A stretch of DNA of 64,000 nucleotides from Circinella umbellata (GCA_025093555.1 JAIWNF010000003.1:992001-1056000), one strand, 5' to 3'. Shown: positions 10,757 to 23,324, counted from the stretch's first letter. Notes: generated by a model from the sequence alone, not told the origin. Numbers and translations: made by a program.

Positions 10757-13177
10757 TTAAGCTGCAGCTCGTCTAGGATTAAAATTGATTGGTCTTTGTT
10801 GATTAGTGTTTTCAGAATAAAAAACGTACAAGATATTTCTTGCAGCATTAACGTCCCTGTCCCAAATTGTGTTATCAATAGTACATATTTTTATTTTGTA
10901 TAACGTGCCTCCTCGAGTTCCATCAGGGTGAGCCTCTGAATGAATACTTCTTAAGTCTTGCCATGGATTATTCAAAAAATCTTGATCATTGATACGACAG
11001 AGGTGCGAGCATTCTTTTGATGTCCTGATTTCGGACGTTGGAACAACCGTCAAGTACTTGCGTACAATTCTTTTGAATTTTTCTACTGGTACTGATCTAT
11101 TACCCCTCATGGCATGATAGAAATGGGCTGATCCATATGCAATAACAACTTGTTGTCTTTGGCGGAACCGATTGTGTAACTTGAATCGACGTATGTAAGT
11201 TGCAAAAATTTGCTGTGACCATCTGTACGTTGTAAACTTTAAGGTTCTTTGAATCATTTGATGATATTCTAACAACAATGGTTGTACAATAAGTGCATTT
11301 CGAATGTGGTCGCAATATGTATCAAAATCTGCTGTACGGTGAATTAAAATATGCTGCTCGTATTGGCGAACCGGGGATATTGTCTTCGCCATAATTCGCG
11401 GTATTCGGAGGCTTTGTTGTGGAAACTCATTTCGTGATATTCTGACGCTTTTAAATCTATCACGTATTCTTGTTGACCTGGTTCATGATTGTAACACCAG
11501 TTTGTTGCCGTCACCAAACTATTAATTCCGGGATCTGCACCAAAAACAATAGCATTATTTGGAATATTAAATGCAAATGATGTTGGATTTGCAGCACGTT
11601 GCAATCGAGGTCGTTTACATTGAACACTAACAGAAAATCCATCCGTTGAAATTCTTTCATCGAAGTATCTTTGTCCATCAAGGCCACCAATCTGTTCTAA
11701 ATTATATAAACGGTTGTATAAATCTTGTGTTTTATTTCTTGGAAAAATGCAATGGCATTTTGAGGAAGTTGATTATGTAAACGATTATAAGAGCTAAGTA
11801 CATTAAAGAGTACATCGCCGTCAACTTGCACATACTTGATGGTGTAGTCGTGTTGGGGGAGAACACTATACTGCCTACGAAAACCACGAGGTTGTACAAC
11901 AGCGACTTGATGGAAATTTCCTTGTTGAATCGTTTGAATAGTTTCTTCTGCAACTCGCTCCATTCGAGTGATAGATTCTGTTTGTAATCGGTTTCGTACA
12001 TGCTGTGGAATATTGTGTGCTTGAAAACCAGTCTGCGTACGTATCGCGCGTTTCAATTCTTTTACAAGTACAGCTTTAGGTTTAGCAGGAATATAGTCTT
12101 CTATATTATATTCAGTAATAAGCTTTTCTACTTCAGACGTGTACCACCTGTTGGAAGGTCCAGGACTATGCTCTTGTACTAGTTGTGCAGCTGGCAGGTT
12201 TTCAATATACCGCAGCATCATAATATGCATTGGCCAAAATAGTTCAGGGTTTTGGGATACATAATCTTGTGTCAATGGTCGTGGAGCAATTGCTGGCATG
12301 TTATTAATCATATCATTATATATGTTCCATATAGGATCGTGTAGATTTTGTATACGAAAAGTTCGGGTAAAGTATTGAGCAACACATTGGCATTTTCAGG
12401 CATGTCGTTTTGGCCCAGAACCGGTGCATCCTCTATATTTCCTTCTTCATCTTCTTCGATACTACTTTCCCATACTGCTATAACAATCAATGTCGCACAT
12501 CTTGTAATGATTCTAGTGTTTGGTTGAGCTGCCATAGTTGGGACTATATCTTGATGTAATCGTGCATTGACATAACGAATCATTCGATTTTGTAAGTTGA
12601 TTGATATATTTAGTTTTGCTGTTGTGACTTCTTCCACGGCTGCATAGTTCAAGCTATTCCCAAGACCGCTTCTACTAGTCCACACTAAAGCCTGTGGCCG
12701 CAATCCACAATAAATATCAAAGGTATCACGTATATTTGAATCATTGAATGGTCCAGTAATATGAGGATTATATGCTGTACTGACAGCATAATAACAATTC
12801 AAAAAAAACGTCTCTGTGAGACTTGGCAACGCCATTCCGATATCATATAAGCGAATTACATGGAGGTACGCCAATTTCATAGCTTCGAATCGTATTGTTG
12901 TCAACCGAAAAGTCACATCATTCATTATCTCGGCAAAGTTGGGTAATAGTGTACGGTTGATAAATCTGTTTAAACCAGTCTTTACTGTGTAAATTTCTTC
13001 GGCAATTGCTCCACCTTGTTGTTGTTCAAAATTATCCGCATCGCCACCACCACCTTGGGCTGCTGCTGCGAATTCACATTGATAGTAAAGACACCATGAC
13101 GGATCATTTACTGGATGGGGTATCACGTTTCCGTTACCATCGACCGCATTACAATCGCATACTCGTTGGGATGACAT
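10757..13177 (-). pseudogene. Fanzor (eukaryotic TnpB-like) nuclease gene with three frameshifts
   Basis: Minus strand, intronless as far as I can tell, in four overlapping open segments: 13177-12308, 12311-11697, about 11,730-11344 and 11392-10757. RuvC-like motifs appear in order: G-A-D-P-G-I-N-S-L-V-T-A (about 11,512-11,552) holds the first Asp; S-E-I-R-T-S-K-E-C-S-H-L-C (about 10,995-11,041) holds the Glu and a C-x3-C zinc-ribbon start; W-D-R-D-V-N-A-A-R-N-I (about 10,828-10,866) holds the last Asp. The D-G-F-S-V-S-V block before RuvC-I is also typical. Fanzors are transposon-borne RNA-guided DNA nucleases of eukaryotes. The segments overlap in different frames, so 1-nt shifts lie near 12,370-12,400, 11,750 (next to TTTTT) and 11,380 (next to CCCC). 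The three catalytic acids survive, so decay is recent or the indels are sequence errors. N-terminal Cys-containing region and acidic linker are of unknown role. Confidence 0.8.
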
Positions 13178-13326
13178 AGTGAAAATAAAACAAAAAAAAG
13201 GTAAATAGACGTATGTAATTAAAAGGTATGGTGTTAATATCGTTATCTTTATTTATCAAGACAAGAGAAAGCTCAAATCATTACTTTTTTACACCATATA
13301 TATACTAATAGACTAGTATATTAGAA

Positions 13327-15690
13327 TTTGATTATAACAAAGAAACAAAAAAATTGTCTACAAAAAGTGCACCCAGTATATGTTTACCCGATTCCTTATT
13401 TGATAAATGTGATAATAGTGATAATAGAAAAAATGATCATAAAGGAGTATAAAACAGGTTGCCACTTTTTTTTTACATCAGTTAATATGTACGTAGTGTA
13501 CTAATATTAAACTACAATAATGAATTTATTTTGTTTATCCGATATTTTATTTGATAAAGTGGCAGAAATAATAATAAAGGAGTATATTCTCGGAATTTTA
13601 AAGAGCTTATCGACCTTTCATCGTTGACAACAAACCGTTTACTCCTGCATAAGTATTTCGACACTTTATTCGAACAATATATATCTTAAATTAAATCTTT
13701 TTCCCATCTAACTGGTTGTGGTCTTCATTTATTCGACGTAGACCACAATACATTAGAAAAAAAAACATTCTTCTTCAATGTGACCACTTCATTTTATAGA
13801 AGAACCTCGCTTTTGTACTTTTTTTTAAGGGAATGTTATCTTGAAAAAAACAGGGGATCTACTGTAGTATCCTTAGTCTTTCTTTCGTATTTACACTATT
13901 TTATATATTCTTTATCATTCTTGTATCACTTTCTCTAAAGATCGTACCGCCCTTGGTTTTCTAAAAATTATTCGCCTGAATACGTACGCACAATAAAAAT
14001 TCAACCTCTATAAAATTACCTTTATACAAAAAAATAAGAATACGTATGAATAGAACAGGTTCTATTTCTGTCTATACAAATTATGTAATATAGTAAGACT
14101 TGACATAACAAAAATGTTGTAATATATTGTTTATCCGATATTTCTATTTGATACAAGATAAAAGCTGCTCACAAACCTGAAAAATAAAATAAAAACTAGT
14201 TTTTTTTTGATCATTTTATTTTTTGGACGTACTAAAATAACACCTTTTTCTTTTAATTGGGGTTTGTTTGTAACTTTACGATTTTATAGTATTTATCAAA
14301 CATGGTCGAATATGCATATCGTTTCTATTATCGAGTGATGAGGAGTACAAGACTATAACTTGAATACGTAGATTTAATAAAATTTATCTTGAGTCATCGG
14401 AGGCATGGCTAATTCTGCTTGAAAAAAAAATATTGCAATTATTTATTAACCAAACTGGGAAATACATGTTCATTGATAAAGTAAATATTGCATAATTTGA
14501 TCTTGCTTAGCTTGGGTCTGTAAGATACCGGGACCTTCTTCATTGGTCTCTTGGGTATCTCCTTCTTCTTCATCGTCATCATCATCATTGCTGATTGTTA
14601 TTTCAAGAGATTAGAATACAAGCGAATTAATTAAAAAGTAGTTGTTGTGGTCGTTGCTGTTCCATTTAGAAGCAAAAATAATTGACAACACATCGTTACG
14701 GATTGTTCTATAGTTTAACAAAATGATTATAAATCTTTCACATTCTATTATCAACAACATCCAAAATATGGAAATCTTCGGGGAGTTTTTTAGGTTTTTA
14801 TTAAAGTAATAATAAAAATAAAGATCATTCGCTGTGCTATTTTTACATTCTTTATTGTTACCTTAATTTATTACTCTGATGGGATTTATTCATTATACGT
14901 AAGTAATTATTCATTAGCCTTAGTTATTCTTTTTATCACTATCTTCTCTTCAAATATACTCCATAAATATATAATTTATTCTTATTGATTTTATCACTCT
15001 AAAAGTAGTATTTATTGTCATCATTAGTGGTTTCGGCATAGACGAGCGAAAAATTGAACTGGCATTTTAGAGTTTAATTTTAGTAACACAAAAAGACATC
15101 GCGTCTTGTTTATCTTTCCCCCCTTATTTTTCTTTTTTAACATTATCATATTCCGAAGGTCTTGCTACGAATGCAAGGGTAACACTATACCAATTTTGTT
15201 ATATATTAAGATTTGATTATAACAAAGAAATTAATCGACCATACACTGTACTACTTTACTTGATAAACAGCCGTGATATCTGGTGATCGCTAAACGCCAT
15301 TTTCATAATAAATTATTAGCTAGATATCATATACACCTCTTGTTCTCTGGTTATGAATAATTATACTACATTTCTTTTAATAGAGAAATTATTCTTTTCA
15401 ATAAAACAAAAGTTTTTCAAATTAAAAAATAAGTATTAGTTATCTCCCGCGTCAGTGATAATAAGGCATTTATCTCACCAAAAAAAAGCGGGATGATAAA
15501 TAACAAAAAAAGAAATGCAGGAGTGATATAAGTGATATATAGCCACACTTGTTTAATGCAAGTTCAAAAAGAAAATTTGTGATCCGCCCCCCTACTCTTT
15601 TAAGAGCATAGAATAGTTTATCAATCCGATCACGCGAATTAATATTTGAGCATAACAAAGAAATTGTTTCTTTTAGTTCTCCTACTTCTT
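13327..15690 (+). repeat. Dispersed two-part repeat, several degenerate copies
   Basis: Part A is TTTGATTATAACAAAGAAA at 13327-13345 and exactly again at 15212-15230, with a two-mismatch copy at 15645-15663. Part B is TGTTTAYCCGAT followed by TATTTGATA at 13381-13404, 13532-13557 and 14128-14152; weaker forms (ACTTTACTTGATAAA near 15,251 and CTTCTTATTTGAGA near 15,683) follow the second and third A copies. A precedes B by about 20-40 bp where both occur. The spacing and direction are constant, all on the plus strand. It could be a decayed noncoding element or a repeated regulatory module. Confidence 0.65.
14470..14590 (-). pseudogene. Orphan acidic C-terminal exon fragment
   Basis: Read on the minus strand, a good 3' splice site (TTCTAATCTC...CAATCAG) ends at 14591. 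It is followed by 121 nt open to a TGA at 14470, encoding an Asp/Glu run and then a Gln-rich helix ending Q-Y-L-L-Y-Q. It looks coding, but no upstream donor or exon was found. Probably a relic of a gene; product unknown. Confidence 0.3.
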
Positions 15691-15875
15691 ATTTGAGACA
15701 TGATCATAATAATAGATCAGTGATTAACATGTTGATAGCTTGTCTACACCAAAAAGGTACGTAGCATATCTAATTGACCACATGTTGTCATGAGAGTAGA
15801 TGAAAAATTAAAGCTGGATTAAAAAAAGATATAAAAAGGCAGAATTATTTCACTCAAAAAAAAAAAGTATCTTAA

Positions 15876-15954
15876 CAAACACACAGACACTCATACACAA
15901 ACACACACACACACACAAACACACACACAAACACACACACACACACACACTCAC
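15876..15954. repeat. CA-rich microsatellite
   Basis: Interrupted (CA)n/(CAAA) tract, about 80 bp, ending just before the GC-rich candidate gene that starts at 15,978. Confidence 0.9.
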
Positions 15955-15977
15955 GTTTTTTTGTGCCAGCTAGTCAA

Positions 15978-16337
15978 ATGAAGTGTAAGTATTCTATATT
16001 CATAATAATATTTATTTCCCTCGCTGCTCCCTTACTTTCGATAACATTATATGATACTTATTATTTTTTTACTAATAATGACATGTGTTTCTTTAATATG
16101 ATTATAGTTCCCAAGACAGCTGGCACAATCTTCAAGGTCCCCTGGGTCCAAGGCTCCTGGGTGGTTCCTTGTGGATACTCAAACCTTATGTCGTTGTAAC
16201 GTTTTCTCATTTTGTAAAAAAAGCTGTGCAACGGCATTGTATGGCAGAGACCATCCACAGGGAACCATAATTTTTTTTTTTTTTTTTATCCAGGTTGGTG
16301 TGCCCGAGAGGGAAGAAGCATTGACCTGTCTTACTTG
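15978..16337 (+). other. GC-rich island: candidate small spliced gene or structured RNA
   Basis: An ATG at 15978 is followed after 7 nt by GTAAGT, and a TAG acceptor at 16105-16107 opens a GC-rich block unlike its surroundings. A second pyrimidine tract plus CCAG ends at 16293, and GTAAGC follows at 16338, so three exon-like blocks are possible. The middle block contains a 15-bp inverted repeat (16162-16176 with 16253-16267; one G-U pair in RNA) spanning a 76-nt loop. No protein similarity recognised. It may be a small gene, a structured noncoding RNA or both. Confidence 0.3.
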
Positions 16338-18177
16338 GTAAGCATTATATCTTTGTAACTTTTAGATATATATCATCAAATAATTGTGTAAGAAAGCAAT
16401 AGTTCTCATTGAAATTTATTTTCTTTTTTTTTACATGTCAAAATATAATCTGGCGGGTTCCTTTCAATTTGTTTATGGTAAGTTAATATTATATCATAGT
16501 GGAGATAATTGTGAACGGACTACTACTACTATTAATAGTAGTATGAATATGTATTGATAACACTTCATTTATTAACTTACTATCATTTCATACCATTTTT
16601 TATTTTTTTCATACATATTATAGCATTTTGATGGGATCCCGTTAGATTAGAAAATTTTGATTTGTAAATTAAATTGAAAATAAATACCGTTACAGTATAA
16701 CAAAATAATGTAACAATTATCATATTATCATTTCAATAGCTGTGTATCTATAATATCATTTACTTATTTCTTATAACATTCAAACACGATATTCCATTCA
16801 ATGAATAAACTATGCTAAAGAAGAAATGATTATTTTTATTCAAGCACACTTTAATTCAACAACGATATATTTAGAAAATAGGTAGGAATTCTAATCGTTG
16901 CTACTACAGTCCAAAGTACATAGTATTAGTACTCTGCTATTTGTTCAGGATTTTTGTTGTTAAGACTTATATTCTTCATGTTATTATCAGTATACCTTCA
17001 TTTCAGTAGATGTATTTGACTATTAGGTAACACATATTAACGGCCCATTATAATTGTTCTTCAAAGTTGATTGATAATCAACACCCATCATCCGTGCTGT
17101 AGTATTCATTATATTACTGCAGAAACAATATTATGTATATGGCTATCTTTTTTCCTGTTCTCAATAACATACAAACTCTATGCGATTAATCAAAACTAAT
17201 CATATCCCATAACCTGTTACAAATGTTTGTAAAACAGGACGTTGTGTAGTATAAAAAATTCTATGTATAATCAACACACTAATTAGCTTGACTAGTTCTG
17301 TGTGTCGGCTAAAAAAATAATTCAACAGAGCATGAGTGGTGTAACAGGGACAAAATATTATAAAAAAAAAAATGGCATGCAATAATCGGTACGTAACCAA
17401 TACACATACAATCATGTCGATATAAATTCCACTACTTTGAAAAAACACTCTTATTATCTTATCAATGTATTCAGGACAGAAAATTCAACTGATGAAACAT
17501 GAATATGGTACCATATAATTAATGTCATAGACTGGATATCTTTGACCACATCCAAAGGTCATAAATATCCAACTCTTTATATCATACAAATTCTAATTGT
17601 CTATTACACAAAGATATATATATATCTTTCCCATTATAAACACATCATCTGTCTTCAGATTAACATTAGTTACGAGCAATATCAATCGGTTATCAATCAT
17701 GATTGATAACAGACCACATCCAATATTTAATCGTACGATTAATAGACTCTTTTTTGCTTTATGTAGAAAGTTTAAGATAATATATCGTATGGAAAAAAAA
17801 AAGAAGTCTCCAGAATAATTAGATAAATATTTATCAGGTTATAGACAATAAATTTAATAATAAAACATAAGATTGCTACCCAAACAGAAAAAAAAAATCA
17901 TTCGGGTAAGTTACTTGGACCAAATTATATGAAGACGCGTATCCCCAAAAAGTTGCATGTTCTGAGTAAAAAATAAAAAACCAACTCCCTATTGTTTGTG
18001 TACCATATGACGACCTGACTGAAAAAAAAAATGCGGAGATGAGCTGTGTTGTATGAACACAGCATATTGGTTTTTTTTTTTTTTTTGCAGGTGATACTAA
18101 ACCAAAACTTTCTTTTTTTTACTCTATTTTTTTTTCTTTAAAACATATATATATTTCGGCTCTCGGGAAAAGAAACC
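16338..18177. other. Intergenic with two palindromic sites
   Basis: AT-rich. It contains an imperfect hairpin at 17534-17570 (12 of 14 bp paired) and a perfect 22-bp palindrome at 17689-17710. The last 130 bp have long T tracts (18,070-18,084 and 18,110-18,135) before the start of the F-box gene. No exon recognised. Confidence 0.5.
17689..17710. repeat. Perfect 22-bp palindrome
   Basis: An 11-bp half-site, GTTATCAATCA, is joined directly to its reverse complement with no spacer. The inner TGATTGATA word also occurs near 17,071 (TTGATTGATAATCAA). A dimeric protein-binding site is possible. Confidence 0.8.
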
Positions 18178-20822
18178 ATGGAAGTAGTAAAACAACTTGG
18201 TATTGCTTTTGGTGCTGATTGGGATCCCTTTGGTGGTGGTAATCGAAAAACAACAACGACATGGCAACCACCTTCTTCTGGTAAAGCTTTGACACAATCG
18301 GAACACAAACAAGTGGTTTCCCGCGCAACTACAAAGATATCAGAACTCCAGACTCAGTTGATTGACCTTCTCGATGTAAGGTCGCGTTCTTTTGGTGAAT
18401 TAAAAGAATTTGACAAAGCATTAGAAGATGCATCAGTTATGATTACAACATCCCCGTTCACTTCAAAAGGTTATATTCGAGCGGGTAAGGTAAAAAGAAA
18501 AAGATGGATTTTTTTTTTATTAAAAAAAAAATATAAACACTCAGCCAAAAAATAGCTTATTTTAGAATGGAGAGCCTAATTTGTTAACATCATAATATGT
18601 TATTTTATACCCGTGTTTATTATTATTATTGTTAGGTTCATATCTTACAAGATCGATATGATGAAGCAATATGTACTTATCAAAAAGGATTGAGCATGAT
18701 ACCCAAAACTGATCATCCAGGTCATAAAAGATTGAAAGCGGTTATGGAAAATGCGGAAAATACATTGGATAAACGCGCAGCTGAACATGCTAAAAGAGGC
18801 GATTTTGAAGGTGGACTTTCAATAGCACGCGAATTGGTCTATGCCGCTCCTAACTCTATTAAAGGTTACCTTCGTGCTGGAGAGATTTATTGTATGCAAG
18901 GAAAAAGTAATCTTGCGGTAGAAATCTATGAACAAGCGATGGAGGCAATCTCATCATCAATAATATCATCTATATCAACGGCAACAACAGAAGATCCGTG
19001 GTATAGTCTCCTTGCCAATGTACGTGCCAAAGCATTAGCACAAGCAGACACACAAATTGATTTCCTTGGCATCTTACCTTTTGAAATATTGGCATATATT
19101 TTACCTTTATTATCAACAGCAGAATTAGTTGAATGTGGATCCGTATGTCATTTATGGCGCGAACGCGTCATTGAATGTACAGAGGCATGGCATGATGTAA
19201 CACTAAAATGTGCTGATGATATCATATTGGTGGCGCCTGTCACTAGTCATATTCGGAAGCTCTGGTTAAATTTGTTGGACGATTGGGAACTACAAGAATT
19301 TTTGGATAAAATGGTGATACATGGCAACATACGACATCTTGATTCATTTGGTATATATAAATATAAAAAACACTATTATGAAGACATAGTGCTTATTCGG
19401 TCATGGACACTGATTATATATAAAAAAATGTATTACTAATAGTGCATATATATATATGTATATATAGCAATCGAAAGTGGTGTCGAACTTGATTTGAATT
19501 TTTGTATGGATGTTATTCTTCAATCACAAAGTGGTCACTCTTTAACGGAACTTTATATTTCAATCGATACTCTTGAAACAGTACCTTTACTTGGTCATTT
19601 ACTCTTGGAATGTCCCAATCTTACCCACTTGACTTATGAGGCACCTGATTTTGATCGTATTGTCAACACAAAACCATTACCAAAGGAATGTGGTATCACT
19701 CATTTACGACTTAACACATTTCTGGATGCATTAATACAAAGGACTGAATTAGAACCCATTTTACAAGCATGTCCAGAGTTATGTTGTCTTATTGTTGACC
19801 GTTGTGCACCCAGTGCTTTAAGCGCAATCAACCAGGTCTGTCCCAATGTATATTATTTCCATTATGGTTCTCACGATGAAGATATTTTTGACATCGGTCA
19901 ATTAACCCCATGGGACTGGCCTATGATACCCAAGACGACATCCAAATTAACTGCTGGATCTCGACACATTTCCATATCAGCAGAAGATTCAAAAATTAAT
20001 CGTCGCGACGTCATATCGCTTTTGAATAAAAACTCTGCAACAGTAGAAGATCTTCATCTTAATATTCGATTGGACGAAAATCGATTTATTTATACACCTG
20101 TTTGGGAACCGCTTAATGTATATGGTGGAGAACAATTACGAAAATTTGAATGTACTCTTGGTTGTCGTACATCTGTTTTGGCATCTATTTTTTATCGATC
20201 TCCAGCATTAGAAACAATTGTCATCCAGGATATGCATTATGTTACTGATGCTATTTTTAACAGTTTAATCGATTTACCTTATCTCAAATGTCTACGACTT
20301 TTTGATTGTACTGGTCTTAGTGAAGAAGGATTGACAGCATTCTTTGATAAGATGGCAACAACAACGACAGCATCACACCAAGGAAAACGTATTAGCACTA
20401 TTACCAGTAATAGTAGTATTAAAAGTAACAGTAACAACAAAACAGTCGTATTGGAAGAACTTGAATTTGCTGATATGCCTGGTATGACAGATCACAGTCT
20501 AAATGCATTATTGGATATCAAGAGTATACATACTTTATCATTAACACGATGTAACTCTGTAACTGGTATTGGATTAAATGAATTTATGGACAAGCTAAGA
20601 GAAAAACAAGATGATAATCAGATTGAAGAATTGAATTTTATGCAAATGGATGCAGTAACAGATTTGACACTTTGTACTTTGGGTGCTATTGAAGGATTAA
20701 AACGTGTCAAACTTAGACTATTAAATGGTGTTACAGATCGAGGATTAGTTAGTCTTGCTTGTGATTTTGAAAAATATGAACATATTGATGGTACAAGTAC
20801 TATTGCTTTATCTCGACCTTAA
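18178..20822 (+). CDS. TPR / F-box / LRR protein, Dia2/Pof3-like
   Basis: Three exons, 18178-18489, 18636-19350 and 19468-20822, sum to 2382 nt (793 residues). The N-terminus holds TPR-type repeats (A-L-E-D-A-S...G-Y-I-R-A-G-K, then Y-D-E-A-I-C-T-Y-Q-K-G-L and G-Y-L-R-A-G-E-I-Y). An F-box follows at about residues 233-275 (I-L-P-F-E-I-L-A-Y-I-L-P-L-L, then C-H-L-W-R-E-R-V). The second half is leucine-rich repeats (L-K-C-L-R-L-F-D-C-T-G-L, L-H-T-L-S-L type units). This order is that of budding-yeast Dia2 and fission-yeast Pof3, substrate receptors of SCF ubiquitin ligases that act on the replisome at termination and in genome stability. The Skp1-binding role follows from the F-box; substrate identity is inferred. 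Mucorales carry many F-box/LRR paralogs, so strict orthology is not proven. Confidence 0.8.
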
Positions 20823-21725
20823 CAAATCTTTTATATATTTATATATATATAATACATATATACCTCCTCTCATAATCTTTAAATCGTTGTATTACTTTGT
20901 TTCTTCTGTATATTAAATAACCTCTCTCTCTCTCACACACATACTCCCTTTCTTTTTTTTTAACCTTTAATATTATATTATGCACTAGTAAATAAATATA
21001 TCGTAGTGTATTGTTAAATAACAATTTTATATCAAGGTTTTTCTTTTATCCCAAATTATATTATTGTTGTCGTACAAAAAGTATGACTCCTGATAGTCAT
21101 GTGCAGTTTTAAAAAAAAAAACTCTTATAGAAGTTTACTTTATTTTATAAAACTTTTTGTTGCTGATAACAATATAATTCAACCAGTTGTAAAGTAAAAT
21201 GAAATAAATGGGGGTGGGGGAGGAGGAGATCGGACTGTAATATCATTTGGTAAGTAACCAACCAACCAAAAAATAAAATATGACGTAACCATATGAAGAG
21301 AACATTTTTTTTTTCTTTTTCATTTGGCTTAAGAAAAACAGCATTTTTTTTTTTCGCGCGCAGCCAAACCTTTTTTTTTTCTTTTAACGCGTTAGGAAAA
21401 GGGAACAAAAAAAGTCTTCTGTTGGTCTCTCTCTTTTTTTTTTGACGGCAAACAACGAAAAATCTACTTTGTAAGTTTTTTTTTTCATTTAAAACTTTAA
21501 ATTAAGTGAAGTTCAAAAAAAAAAAAGAACAAAAAAAAGGATCATTACTATTTTATTAGTATTGGTTATTTGACAGTTTTTTTTTTTTTTTTGCTATTTT
21601 CAATTCAAATTTATTTTTTCTCTTTCTCTTTCTCTCTCTTCTTTTTTTTTTTAATTCTCTTTCTCTTTCTTACTTTTCTTTTTTTTAATTACTTTTGACA
21701 GTTTCTCGAGAATTCCACAATCGCT
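20823..21725. other. Intergenic and importin-beta promoter region
   Basis: Holds TA-, CT- and T-rich low-complexity stretches. A long TC-rich stretch (about 21,580-21,705) directly precedes the importin-beta start, the leader type seen at other genes here. No other feature recognised. Confidence 0.55.
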
Positions 21726-23289
21726 ATGGACGTAGCTACTCTTCTCGCACATACACTCTCTCAAGGTATTATTTCATTTATTTATTTTTTTACCATCGAT
21801 TAAGCACCAAATGGAAAAAAAAAAACTTTTTTTATTTATTATAGATGGAATCTGATCATTTATAATTATTATTATTGTTTTTTTTTTGTTTTATTGTTTA
21901 AAAAATTATAGATCATGCTCTTCGCGAAGATGCTACTCAAAAACTTCAACTTTTGGCTCAAGAGAACTATGTAAGTTTGTCTGCTTTTTTGCTTTTTTGC
22001 TTTTTTTTTTTTTTAATTTTTTGATTTGGATCGTTTTCAAAAAATAAAAATAAAATAAAAATAATTAACTTATACTGTTCTAATCTATATTTTTTTTATA
22101 TAGGCCCAATATTCTCTCGTGTTGATTCAACAAGTAGCCAATGATCAAGCTGAAGATCCAATTCGTATGGCAGCTGGTCTTGCATTAAAAAATAGTTTGT
22201 CTGCCAAAGTATGTTATTTTTATTTTCTTTTATTTTTGTGAATTTTATTTATTTATCTACTTTTGAATATATAGGAATATGCTCGTAAAGAAGAACAAAC
22301 TGCACGATGGTTAGCAGTAGACACGGATACTAGAAATCAAGTCAAACAAGGGGTATTGTATTATATATCTATATGCTTATTGCTTTTTGGTTATTAATAA
22401 CAATAGTCATATTAAATGAAAAACGATATATATTAGGCACTTTTAACTCTCGCAACACCAAGAAAACCTGTTGCTAACATTGCTGGTCAGGTAAAAATTA
22501 TAAATGAGAGAGGAGTTAGCTTGGAGCAGGAACTAAAAAAACTAAATAAAAATTCTTTTCTTTAGGTTATCGCTGCTATTGCAGAAATTGAATTACCTTT
22601 ACAAGAATGGCCGGATTTAATCCGTATTGTTCTTGAAAATGTCACAAACACCGATAATGCAGCATTAAAGATGGCAACTCTTCAAGCCATTGGTTATGTT
22701 TGTGAAGCAACAGTACGTTTTTATTAATTATCTATTATTTTAAAACTTTTTTTTTTTGTTTTTCAATTTAAATGTACTTAAATTACTCTTTATTTTTCGT
22801 TTTCAGGATCCTGTCTGTTTACAACGTCAATCTAATGAAATTTTAACAGCTGTCGTTCAAGGAGCACGAAAAGAGGAACAAGAGTAAGTTTTTTTTTTTT
22901 TTTTACCCTTCGCTATATTATGATTTATGATGGAATATGGGGAATTTTCTTAATATTTATTATTACTTTTTTTATTATTTAGTCAAGAAGTTCGTCTTGC
23001 TGCTATTCGTGCCCTTAACAACTCTCTTGAATTTGTCAAGGAAAACTTTGAACGTGAAGGTGAACGTAATTTCATTATGCAAGTTGTATGTGAAGCTACA
23101 CAAAGTCAATCAAGTGATGTTCAAGTAGCAGCATTTGAATGTCTTGTTCGAATTATGCAGCTTTATTATGATAAGATGCGTTACTATATGGAAAAGGCTT
23201 TATTTGGCGTAAGTATTATTTTTTTTTTAAAAAAAAATAGGAGTTTTTTTTTTTTTCGTCACGTATATAATTATGGTCTTAACCCTTCT

Positions 23290-23324
<35 letters not shown>

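Larger units (their letters stand above)
13178..15875. other. Repeat-bearing noncoding DNA upstream of the Fanzor gene
   Basis: AT-rich stretch with a T-rich leader next to the Fanzor start, several copies of a dispersed two-part motif (13,327-15,690, annotated separately) and one acidic exon-like fragment at 14,470-14,590. No intact gene was found. TACGTA and GTACGT words are frequent. Confidence 0.5.

Noticed and set aside
12300..12362. Intron explaining the first Fanzor frame change (GTATAC...CCAG)
   Set aside because: The donor and acceptor exist but joining them leaves the wrong phase and an early stop; a 1-nt shift fits better.
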